Assembly (NCBI GenBank): GCA_035692985.1
Contig: DASSHG010000003.1
Span: forward strand, 62,001 to 126,000
Direction of reading: 5' to 3'
From: JARIHC01 sp035692985
Lineage (GTDB): Bacteria > Patescibacteriota > Saccharimonadia > Saccharimonadales > UBA4665
Length of the DNA stretch: 64,000 bases
The translations under genes were made by a program, and so were the position numbers. Positions 11,122 to 17,545 of this stretch are shown piece by piece; positions within the stretch are counted from its first letter, which is position 1; each line of letters opens with the position of its first letter. The notes beneath the pieces were generated by a model that saw nothing but the letters and a program-made list of their open reading frames with translations, had not been told where the DNA came from and searched no databases.

Positions 11122-11985
11122 TTAGCGGATTGACCAGTGGTTGGCGCCTAGCGGACGGATCTTGCCGCCGATTTCTAGCATCGTTAAGGCTTGGTTGAAG
11201 TGGCTGGTGGAGAGTCGGCTTTTGGTGAGTAGCTCTTCCCCGTCGCTGACCCCTGTTAGCATGAGGTCTAGAATATTTTGCTCGTTGGCGTTGCGGCCGC
11301 GCACTTGCCGGACAGGCGCGTCGGCGCCGGTGAGTTTAAGGGCGTGCAGAACATCTAAATAAGAAGTCACTGGCGAAGCGCCGGACTTTAAGAGATTGTT
11401 AGTACCGACAGAGGTCGGACTGGTGATATTCCCCGGTACTACTAGCACGTCCTTGCCTTGCTCCATGGCGAAGCGAGCGGTGTGCAGGCTGCCGCTTTTT
11501 TCGGCCGCTTCGGGGATTACCACCGCTTGGGCCAGACCGGCCACCAGTCGGTTGCGAGCTATAAAATTTTGCTTATAGGAGATCTCGCCAGAGTCGTATT
11601 CGCTGACCAATGCCCCGCCCTTGGCTAAAATCTCCTCGCCGAGTCTTTGATTGGTACGCGGATATATCTTATCGACCGGTCCAGGCAGCACGGCGATGGC
11701 CAGGCCATCAACTTCTAGCGCTGCCTGGTGGGCCAGTGCGTCTATGCCGAGCGCCAGGCCGCTGACGATCACAACCCCCTCCTCCGCCAACTCACCGGCT
11801 AGCTGAGCCGTCACTTGTGTGCCGTAAGCTGTCGGTCCGCGGCTGCCAACGATCGCCACTCTGGGCTGAGCCAATAGTTCGTCCAGCGACGCCCCACAAC
11901 AATACAACTGCCGTGGAGGGCTCGGTATATTCCGCAAGGCCTCTGGAAAATCATCACTGGTAAGCGTAAGCTTCTTGATTTGCAT
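11122..11985 (-). CDS. dprA: DNA processing protein DprA (Smf)
   Basis: Protects incoming single-stranded DNA and loads RecA during natural transformation. The 287-residue protein (ATG at 11985 chosen; the frame continues upstream without a better start) has a Rossmann-like core with VGSRGPTAYG near 43, VSGLALGIDALAHQAAL near 75, PGPVDKIYPRTNQ, FIARNRLVAGL near 140, and PGNITSPTSVGTNNLL near 190. A C-terminal winged-helix (about 225-285) is present as in most DprA. The N-terminal SAM-like extension is short. Competence and type IV pili are common in Saccharibacteria, which fits. Confidence 0.95.
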   Translation of the reverse strand: MQIKKLTLTSDDFPEALRNIPSPPRQLYCCGASLDELLAQPRVAIVGSRGPTAYGTQVTAQLAGELAEEGVVIVSGLALGIDALAHQAALEVDGLAIAVLPGPVDKIYPRTNQRLGEEILAKGGALVSEYDSGEISYKQNFIARNRLVAGLAQAVVIPEAAEKSGSLHTARFAMEQGKDVLVVPGNITSPTSVGTNNLLKSGASPVTSYLDVLHALKLTGADAPVRQVRGRNANEQNILDLMLTGVSDGEELLTKSRLSTSHFNQALTMLEIGGKIRPLGANHWSIR

Positions 11986-12004
11986 AAAAAAATGTTTTAA
12001 AGTA

Positions 12005-12033
12005 TTGACACAACGACACACTTTTGCTAAAAT
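12005..12033 (+). promoter_or_regulatory. Strong promoter TTGACA-N17-TAAAAT with extended -10
   Basis: TTGACA at 12005-12010, 17-base spacer, TAAAAT at 12028-12033, preceded by TGC (extended -10). Same TTGAC-N15-TGCTANNAT layout as the promoters at 15242 and 25398. It points into the structured region 12040-12440. An inverted repeat AGTTCTC-N5-GAGAACT (12045-12063) lies at the expected start of the transcript. Confidence 0.75.
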
Positions 12034-12039
12034 AGCAAC

Positions 12040-12440
12040 TTGTGAGTTCTCGTTATGAGAACTTTGCACCTTTTACCCCCAATTCTAACGTCTTTGGCCC
12101 AGAGGTAAAGTTAATTTAATTAACTTTTAATCAAAGCGGCCAAAGCACTTGTTAGATTGTTTTAGAGCGCGCCATAAGACAAAGTTGTTACCCTCCACTT
12201 ATCTCTTGGCTCTTGGTTCGACCAGAACGCTCTAAAACATACTAACCCCTTTAACTAGTTCCCTTGCCGGTTTCGATCAGTAAGGGTCCCCGATTCAATG
12301 TGAGCCTAAATGGTTCCGTCCGCTTTCGAGCAGGTGGAGACACGGGTCATCCTCACCGAGAGACCAACGATGTTTCGCCGGGGTGGGTTGAAGGGTGTAA
12401 TGAGCCTCCAGCGGTGCCCACCCCCTCTGGAGGCTCTTTA
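12040..12440 (+). ncRNA. Candidate structured ncRNA of about 400 nt, unknown family
   Basis: Between a strong promoter and a terminator-like hairpin lies a densely paired region with no long ORF. Stems seen by eye: AGTTCTC/GAGAACT (12045-12063); nested TCTAAC/GTTAGA (12084/12151), CTTTGGCC/GGCCAAAG (12092/12138) and AAAGTTAA/TTAACTTT (12107/12120); GTTTTAGAGCG/CGCTCTAAAAC (12159/12228); CCCTTTAAC/GTTGAAGGG (12247/12387) closing a multibranch with CCCTT/AAGGG (12261/12282) and CCCCG/CGGGG (12288/12379); and GAGCCTCCAG/CTGGAGGCTC (12402/12427) followed by TTTA. I find no RNase P, tmRNA, SRP or 6S signature. It could instead be a long leader of the gene at 12479. Confidence 0.6.
12402..12440 (+). 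terminator. Terminator-like hairpin
   Basis: Perfect 10-bp stem GAGCCTCCAG/CTGGAGGCTC with a 15-base loop, followed by only three T. It either ends the candidate ncRNA or acts as an attenuator 40 bases before the ATG at 12479. The weak T-tract lowers confidence. Confidence 0.5.
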
Positions 12441-12478
12441 GGTTCACGGTTTACAGGTGGTTTATAATAAGGAAGAAG

Positions 12479-12841
12479 ATGGAGCAAAGAAAGAACGATA
12501 TCCTCTGCTTGACCAAGGCTGAACAAAGGGAGACCGGACTGGGTAAGAACGTGCATGCCAGTATGGCTCCTCGGATTTTCAGTGACTTGATCAGTGAAAT
12601 CGAAAAAGGGGGTGTCCAACGGCAGGAATTGAACAGCTGTGACACTTATGATATACAGTCCTCCGACCGGCAGACTCTTTCGGTCTCTATTGAAGACCGA
12701 TTGATCACCTTGGATTTAATGCACCAAGATCTCGGCAAGCTCGCGGCTGCCGAAATCGTAGGCGCATCGCTGAGGCACGCCGAAGAATTCGAAGGCTTGA
12801 TAGACTTTAGCCGCCTGCATTATAAGCCGCAAGCGCTATAA
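12479..12841 (+). CDS. Hypothetical protein, 120 residues
   Basis: Not recognised. A soluble, mixed-charge protein with predicted helices (ASMAPRIFSDLISEIEKGG near 27-45; DLGKLAAAEIVGASLRHAEE near 82-102), no cysteine cluster and no membrane segment. AAGGAAGAAG precedes the ATG, and a TATAAT at 12463-12468 lies exactly ten bases before the start, the same geometry as the promoter at 8250, so it may be transcribed almost leaderless on its own or read through from the upstream ncRNA promoter. Confidence 0.6.
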   Translation: MEQRKNDILCLTKAEQRETGLGKNVHASMAPRIFSDLISEIEKGGVQRQELNSCDTYDIQSSDRQTLSVSIEDRLITLDLMHQDLGKLAAAEIVGASLRHAEEFEGLIDFSRLHYKPQAL

Positions 12842-12925
12842 AAAATAGATAGAGCATTCGTAAACCACTCCATATATTTGACAAATGCGAGTATAATAGT
12901 AGTTAGTTAATTTAGGCGCATCGTT

Positions 12926-13258
12926 ATGAATTTTGATCGTGATGCCGGCATAATGCATTTCACGGAAAATGATCAGGAATTTATGGGGATGCCTTCGAGC
13001 GCGGATCTTAGCGAAGCGCCCTCTTTCTTTGAACTAATGAAAGATCAACATGACGAAATAGCCGAGCTGTTTGAGACCCACGTGTTGGGTAACAAAGGCC
13101 ATAGGTTTGAACATGCCATAGACCTGGGAGTAAGTCTGGCGCATATGAACAAGCTGGTTCTTGAGCTTGATGGAGCTGCCGCCTTCGTTGAGAACCGTCA
13201 TAGGGCAGGACGCCTTGTACTGAGAATCTCAGACCATAAAGTTGCGCGTTTCGTGTGA
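12926..13258 (+). CDS. Hypothetical protein, 110 residues
   Basis: Not recognised. Acidic N-terminal half (FELMKDQHDEIAELFETHV near 35-55), amphipathic helices, more basic C-terminus. The start has no good Shine-Dalgarno; TATAAT at about 12892 could serve as -10. Its last 30 bases overlap the 3' end of the convergent pth gene, so the exact end could differ from a shorter true gene, but the frame is open throughout and codon use matches the neighbours. Confidence 0.5.
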   Translation: MNFDRDAGIMHFTENDQEFMGMPSSADLSEAPSFFELMKDQHDEIAELFETHVLGNKGHRFEHAIDLGVSLAHMNKLVLELDGAAAFVENRHRAGRLVLRISDHKVARFV

Positions 13259-13873
13259 TAATTGTTGGTCGCCGAAGAGATATTCGTTGATGATGGCGCT
13301 AGTCTCGCGCGTCATGTTGGGCAGCTGCGCCTGCTCGTCTGCCGAGAATTTTTGCAGGACGAAGTCTTCGCTGCCGATTGCCGGCGGCCGTTTGGGGCCG
13401 ATGCCGATCCGCACCCGGCCGTAATCCTCGCCAATCTGTTGGCTGACTGATTTTATACCGTTGTGGCCGGCGTCACTGCCCCCGTGCCGTAAGCGGATCT
13501 GGCCGAAATCTATATCCAGATCATCATGGATGACCAGCGTTTGCTCCAGATTGATCTTATAAAAATTCATGACGGCCCGCACGGCTTCACCGCTCAGGTT
13601 CATGAAAGTCGCCGGCTTGATGGCGATGACCCGGACGGCCCCGACTCGCCCCTCACTCATCAGGCACTTCATATTTTTCTTGTCGATCCAGCCGGTCATT
13701 TCATCTGTCCTGGCCACGAAATCATCCAGGCACAGAAAGCCGGCATTGTGCCGCGTCAGCTCGTATTTCTCGCCAGGATTGCCCAGCCCGACTATCAATA
13801 CGTTCTTGCTGAGTCCGACGGTGTAAAACGTTTTCGGATCGCTGGACTGCGGCCGCCGCTGGAATAGTGCCAT
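13229..13873 (-). CDS. pth: Peptidyl-tRNA hydrolase
   Basis: Cleaves the ester bond of peptidyl-tRNAs released from stalled ribosomes. 214 residues. Family motifs: VGLGNPGEKYELTRHNAGF with the catalytic His near 42, KPATFMNLSGEAV near 87-99, VIHDDLDIDFG with the catalytic Asp near 115, and GGSDAGHNGIKS near 130. A ~20-residue N-terminal extension precedes the usual start. It begins two bases after the der stop, so the two form an operon. Confidence 0.96.
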   Translation of the reverse strand: MALFQRRPQSSDPKTFYTVGLSKNVLIVGLGNPGEKYELTRHNAGFLCLDDFVARTDEMTGWIDKKNMKCLMSEGRVGAVRVIAIKPATFMNLSGEAVRAVMNFYKINLEQTLVIHDDLDIDFGQIRLRHGGSDAGHNGIKSVSQQIGEDYGRVRIGIGPKRPPAIGSEDFVLQKFSADEQAQLPNMTRETSAIINEYLFGDQQLSHETRNFMV

Positions 13874-13875
13874 GA

Positions 13876-15213
13876 TTATATTTTATCCTTTTTTGCTTGG
13901 TGTTTCTCAATGAACCAGAGCTGTACGGGCGTGCCGGCGAAACCGTATTTTTCGCGGAGGCGGCGGTCTAGGTAGCGGCGGTAGCTCCAGTGGACGAAGC
14001 GGCTGTGGCTACCGAATATTTTGAAAGCCGGCGTGGGATTATCGGTCTCTTGAACCATGTAATTGAGTTTCGGCGTGCGGTTTTTGAGGCCGGCCGGCGG
14101 GTGGGCGTCCACGGCTTGGCGCAGCCAGACGTTCAGCTCGGGCGTGGCGATGCGTTTGTGACGCTCCTGGTCGATATCCAGGGCCAGGTCGAACAGCTTG
14201 GTAACGTTTTGGCCGCTGACGGCGCTAGTAAAGATCAGCGGCGCCCAGGGAACGAACTCATAATGGGCGGCGATTTGCGGCGCCAAGGCGTCGCGGGTGT
14301 AGGCGTCTTTGTCTTCCGCAACATCCCACTTGCTGACCACCAGCACCAGGCCCTTGCCGCTGTCTTTTACCATGCCGGCGATCTTCTGGTCTAGCTGGAC
14401 GTTCAGTTCGCCGACATCCATCAGTAATAGGCAAACATCGGCCTGCTCGATGGCGGCCAGTGCCCGGATAACGCTGAAGCGCTCAATTCCCTGCCCGATC
14501 TTGCCGCTGCGGCGGATGCCGGCGGTGTCCAGCAGCTCGATCTCGCGGCCTTTGTAGCGCACCACGGCGCGGTTGGTATCGCGGGTAGTGCCGGCCCGGT
14601 CTGCTACTACTGCCTGCTGTTTCTTGGCCAGGCTGTTGAACAGATGGGATTTGCCGACATTCGGCCGGCCGATGAGTGCGATGCGCAGGCGGTCGCTATC
14701 CTCTTGCTGGCTGGCTTTAGGGATGATTTTGACCAGCTCGTCCAGCAGTTGCTCCACACCTCTGCTCTGGGTCATGCTGGTACGGATAATCGGCTTGATG
14801 CCCAAGCGGTCAAAACCGGTCAGGTCCTGCCCTTTTGCTTTGTCGGTTTTGTTGATAATTAAGAACACCGGCTTTTTGCTCTTCAGCGCCATTTTGGCGA
14901 CGCGGCGATCCTCTTCGGTGATTGGCACGTCAGCCTCGACCATTACCCAAATTACATCGGCGCTGTCGGCCGCCTGTGTGATCTGTTCCTGGATGGTGAA
15001 CTCAAAGTCATCTTCGGGGTCTTTGATGCCGGCGGTGTCGATTAGCCAAAATTGCTGGTCGCGATGGTCGGCCTTGGCCATGATGCTGTCGCGCGTTGTG
15101 CCGGCTTCTCGCGCCACTATTGCCTCGCGCCGGTTTAGGGCGGCATTAAACAGGCTGGACTTGCCCACGTTGGCCCGCCCCACGATGGCGACAATCGGTA
15201 ATTTTTTGCTCAT
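13876..15213 (-). CDS. der: Ribosome biogenesis GTPase Der (EngA)
   Basis: Double-GTPase needed for assembly of the large ribosomal subunit. 445 residues: G-domain 1 with P-loop GRANVGKSS (about 12-20), DTAG, NKTDKA; G-domain 2 with GRPNVGKSH (about 183-191), DTAGIRRSGK, SKWD; then the C-terminal KH-like domain (about 350-440) ending in a basic tail. All G1-G4 motifs are intact in both halves. Divergent from the small hammerhead-associated gene at 15332, with both promoters inside the 118-bp gap. Confidence 0.97.
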   Translation of the reverse strand: MSKKLPIVAIVGRANVGKSSLFNAALNRREAIVAREAGTTRDSIMAKADHRDQQFWLIDTAGIKDPEDDFEFTIQEQITQAADSADVIWVMVEADVPITEEDRRVAKMALKSKKPVFLIINKTDKAKGQDLTGFDRLGIKPIIRTSMTQSRGVEQLLDELVKIIPKASQQEDSDRLRIALIGRPNVGKSHLFNSLAKKQQAVVADRAGTTRDTNRAVVRYKGREIELLDTAGIRRSGKIGQGIERFSVIRALAAIEQADVCLLLMDVGELNVQLDQKIAGMVKDSGKGLVLVVSKWDVAEDKDAYTRDALAPQIAAHYEFVPWAPLIFTSAVSGQNVTKLFDLALDIDQERHKRIATPELNVWLRQAVDAHPPAGLKNRTPKLNYMVQETDNPTPAFKIFGSHSRFVHWSYRRYLDRRLREKYGFAGTPVQLWFIEKHQAKKDKI

Positions 15214-15241
15214 TTACTGTAAGTATAACAGATAAGCGTGG

Positions 15242-15270
15242 TTGACGAAAGCACGCTTTTGTGCTAGTAT
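15242..15270 (+). promoter_or_regulatory. Promoter TTGACGAAAG-N10-TGCTAGTAT
   Basis: TTGACG at 15242-15247 and TAGTAT at 15265-15270 with a 17-base spacer and TGC before the -10. The same ten-base start and the same spacing occur at 25398-25426, upstream of the other hammerhead gene. Confidence 0.7.
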
Positions 15271-15331
15271 AATTACCGTTCGAGAGAATTTTGCAGTTTC
15301 GGTCCAACGATCCGAAAGGAAACTTAAAATA

Positions 15332-15580
15332 ATGATCAGCAGATTTGGAGTTGTTTTTGCCGGTGTCGCTTGGGGTTTTGTGTTTATAGCTATCGGCACG
15401 TTTCTCGCCATTAACCAGGCCACCCAGTTCTTCTGGAGCCAACACTCGCTAATGACCAACCCTCACGCGCCTCAAATCGGTTCGCCTCTTCTGATCGGCA
15501 TCGGATGTTTTCTGGTGGTTCTAGGCGTACTCACGATGGTGTCATCCCTAGTGCTGGCTTTTAGCAGTTCCGACAGCTAA
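15332..15580 (+). CDS. 82-residue membrane protein with hammerhead in its 3' region
   Basis: Small protein of unknown family with two hydrophobic segments (about 5-25 and 52-76) joined by a ~25-residue polar loop (NQATQFFWSQHSLMTNPHAP) and a short Ser-rich tail; it should span the membrane twice. The ATG at 15332 follows GAAAGGA; an in-frame upstream extension lacks a ribosome-binding site. In the 5' leader TTTCGG (15297) can pair with CCGAAA (15312), partly covering the ribosome-binding site. Downstream come a GC-rich hairpin, a hammerhead ribozyme and an AU-rich hairpin. Confidence 0.72.
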   Translation: MISRFGVVFAGVAWGFVFIAIGTFLAINQATQFFWSQHSLMTNPHAPQIGSPLLIGIGCFLVVLGVLTMVSSLVLAFSSSDS

Positions 15581-15610
15581 ACCAATCCATCTGCGCCATT
15601 TTTTCGAACA

Positions 15611-15657
15611 CCCCTCGGGTAAAGAAGTCTGTGCGACACGCATAGAGCCCCGAGGGG
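15611..15657 (+). other. GC-rich two-tier hairpin between ORF and hammerhead
   Basis: CCCCTCGGG (15611-15619) pairs with CCCGAGGGG (15649-15657); inside it CTGTGCG (15629-15635) pairs with CGCATAG (15639-15645) around an ACA loop. No T-run follows, so it is not a standard terminator. It could protect the 3' end of the mRNA. Confidence 0.7.
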
Positions 15658-15745
15658 AAACGGTTTTGTGAAGAGTAGAAATAATATGACGTTGAGTCAC
15701 CTAAGACCCATTTCCATCCCTTATCTCTTACTTACTTCATAAAAC

Positions 15746-15802
15746 TTTTCGCTCCACAAATGCGTATTTGTGCTGATGAGTCCGAAAGGACGAAAGCGGA
15801 AA
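15746..15802 (+). ncRNA. Type III hammerhead ribozyme
   Basis: All conserved parts are present. Stem III: TTTTCGCT (15746-15753) with AGCGGAAA (15795-15802), one G-U. Stem I: CACAAAT/ATTTGTG (15755-15761/15766-15772), loop GCGT. Core CTGATGA 15773-15779. Stem II: GTCC/GGAC with a GAAA loop (15780-15791). GAAA at 15792-15795. The cleavage triplet is CUC; scission is expected after C15754. Stem III is the open end, so type III. It lies 166 bases after the stop of the 82-residue ORF, on the same strand. Confidence 0.92.
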
Positions 15803-15898
15803 CAAATCAGTTTAGCCTTTGCGCACCCGTGTTAGGTGGGGTATAAATTTGATGTACAAAGTATGCAGAAGTGTGCATTTTATACACCAAATTTACAG
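15786..15898 (+). repeat. 113-bp repeat, copy B, hammerhead 3' half plus AU-rich hairpin
   Basis: Inverted copy of 11005-11117. Starts inside stem II of the intact hammerhead and ends with an imperfect ~50-nt hairpin formed by AAATTTGATGTACAAA and TTTTATACACCAAATTT. Unlike copy A, its right end runs into the 3' end of the convergent pseudouridine synthase gene. Confidence 0.9.
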
Positions 15899-16542
15899 GG
15901 GGTGTAATTGGACGCGCGTAAGTCACCGAGCGTGTAGTCGCCAAAGCGGGTTCGGCGCAGGTCTGTCACGGTGTAGCCTAAGACGGCGAAAGTGCGGCGG
16001 ATCTGGCGGTTGCGGCCTTCGGTGAGCGTAACCATACAGTGGTGGCCGCTCAAGTTGCTAATCTGTAATTTGCTCGACCCGTCGTCAAGTTTCACGCCCT
16101 GCTCGAACCGGTTTTTATCGGTTGGAGTGAGGGGCTTATCCAGCGTCACTTCATAAACCTTTCGCTTAGCGTAGCGCGGATGAGTTAGGCGGTTGGCCAA
16201 CTGGCCGTCGTTGGTGAGCAGCAGTAATCCGGAAGAATCTTTATCTAGGCGGCCAACTGGTTTCAACTGATGGTATTCTGACGGCAACAGATCATAAACG
16301 GTGTGGCTGCCCTGCCCGTGGCGCGACACTACATAGCCAACGGGCTTGTTGAGCATGATGGTTATGGTTTGGGTGGACGCGGCGACCGGCTCGCCATCGA
16401 GAGTTACTTTGTCCACATCTGACACCTGGTCGCCTGGTGTAGCTGGGCGGCCGTTCACCTGGACTCGTCCGTCGGCGATAGCCTGATCGGCGGCCCGCCG
16501 GCTGAGGCCGCTGGCCCGGGCTAGGAACGCGTTAATACGCAT
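15880..16542 (-). CDS. 16S/23S rRNA pseudouridine synthase, RsuA/RluB family
   Basis: Isomerises a uridine of rRNA. 220 residues: N-terminal S4 RNA-binding domain (about 1-55; ASGLSRRAADQAI) and the catalytic domain with the Asp in GRLDKDSSGLLLLTND near 97-112, LNKPVGYV near 64, and EGRNRQIRRTFAVLG near 172-186. The last residues (about KFGV) and the stop codon are encoded inside repeat copy B, so the native C-terminus seems to have been replaced. Exact target (RsuA, RluB or RluE type) cannot be told. The gene is four bases from the receiver gene. Confidence 0.92.
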   Translation of the reverse strand: MRINAFLARASGLSRRAADQAIADGRVQVNGRPATPGDQVSDVDKVTLDGEPVAASTQTITIMLNKPVGYVVSRHGQGSHTVYDLLPSEYHQLKPVGRLDKDSSGLLLLTNDGQLANRLTHPRYAKRKVYEVTLDKPLTPTDKNRFEQGVKLDDGSSKLQISNLSGHHCMVTLTEGRNRQIRRTFAVLGYTVTDLRRTRFGDYTLGDLRASNYTPCKFGV

Positions 16543-16545
16543 AGT

Positions 16546-17529
16546 TTATAAGGCGATAATGTTGGGATCTGGTGACGCAGGCGGCGTATCTTCCGGCTTG
16601 GTGGATGGTTCGGCGGGCTTGACCCCGGTTGCTGGCCCGGGTGTGGGTGCCGCTGGCGTAGAAGGAGGCGTGGGATCGCTGCTGGCGCCAGCCACGAAAT
16701 CTTCGATTTTGGCGTCGACAGAGGCTTCTTCGGCGGCGGTAGAGGCGGCTCCGTCCGGTGTTGCAGGCGCGGGAGCCACTGGCGCGGGAGCTCCGGACTC
16801 TTTGGCCTCTTCCTCGGCCAACAGCGTGTCCAGATCTTTTTCGGGCTTTTTCTCTATCGGTTTAATGACTTTTTTATGGACGACCGGAACATTCTGCGTT
16901 TCATCGTCAGTCTGGTCGGTTTTCGAGGCTGAATCGGTGGCGGATGAAGCGGCTGTTATTTTTGGGGATGCAACGGTGGCGCCGGCGGGCTCGGCGGGCT
17001 TTTTTTCGGTATCAGCGATGAGAGATTTTACGGCATCGTCCATAAGTTTGTCGTCGCTGGCAGCGGCACTATTTTTGGGAGGCTGAGGTGGGGCGGCGGG
17101 TGCCGGTGTCGGAGCTGACGGAGCGGCCGGAGACGTCGTAGGAGCTGGGGTCGCGGCTAGTTCGTCGGCTAGCAGGTCGTGGGCGGCTTTGACGATGTCT
17201 TCCAGCGTAACCTGCGATTTTACCAGGTAGCGGTCGGCGCCGAGTTTATCGGCGCGCTGCTGGTCGTCGCTCTGGCCGAGAGCAGTCAGCATGATCACCT
17301 TAACCTCTTTCATTCCATCGGTATTGCGTAAAATGTCCAACATCTCGAAACCACTAATCTTGGGCATCATGATGTCCGAAATGATTAGGTCGGGCTTTTC
17401 GGCCTTGGCAACGACTAGCGCCTCTTCGCCGTCACGGGCGGAAACGATGGTGTAACCCTCGGCCTGCAAGCGGGCTTCGTAAATTTCCCTTAGGTTGTTG
17501 TCATCTTCTACAAGTAGTATTTTTGCCAT
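16546..17529 (-). CDS. CheY-type response regulator with long Pro/Ala-rich tail
   Basis: 327 residues from the ATG at 17529. Residues 1-120 are a receiver domain: acidic pair EDD near 8-10, phospho-acceptor Asp in LIISDIMMP near 53, Thr in MLTALGQ near 83, and Lys in YLVKSQ near 105. The remaining ~200 residues are low-complexity, rich in Pro, Ala, Ser, Thr, with short charged islands (KLMDDAVKSLIADTEKK; KDLDTLLAEEEAKES). No DNA-binding or enzymatic output domain is seen. It starts 16 bases after the kinase stop, so the pair forms a two-component operon. Confidence 0.88.
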   Translation of the reverse strand: MAKILLVEDDNNLREIYEARLQAEGYTIVSARDGEEALVVAKAEKPDLIISDIMMPKISGFEMLDILRNTDGMKEVKVIMLTALGQSDDQQRADKLGADRYLVKSQVTLEDIVKAAHDLLADELAATPAPTTSPAAPSAPTPAPAAPPQPPKNSAAASDDKLMDDAVKSLIADTEKKPAEPAGATVASPKITAASSATDSASKTDQTDDETQNVPVVHKKVIKPIEKKPEKDLDTLLAEEEAKESGAPAPVAPAPATPDGAASTAAEEASVDAKIEDFVAGASSDPTPPSTPAAPTPGPATGVKPAEPSTKPEDTPPASPDPNIIAL

Positions 17530-17545
17530 AATCGTTTTAATTGTA

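Noticed and set aside
12159..12238. GTTTTAGAGC looks like the start of a type II CRISPR repeat
   Set aside because: It occurs once with an inverted, not direct, partner (CGCTCTAAAAC); no array or cas gene is present. It is better read as one RNA stem.
12040..12440. Structured region as RNase P RNA or tmRNA
   Set aside because: No GAGGAAAGUC or ACAGA core of RNase P, and no tRNA-like ends or CCA of tmRNA.
13640..13670. CTGATGAG on the minus strand as a hammerhead core
   Set aside because: It lies inside pth and lacks the GAAA and pairing partners.
15242..15331. Upstream extension of the 82-residue membrane protein
   Set aside because: It would start at the promoter itself; the ATG at 15332 has the ribosome-binding site.
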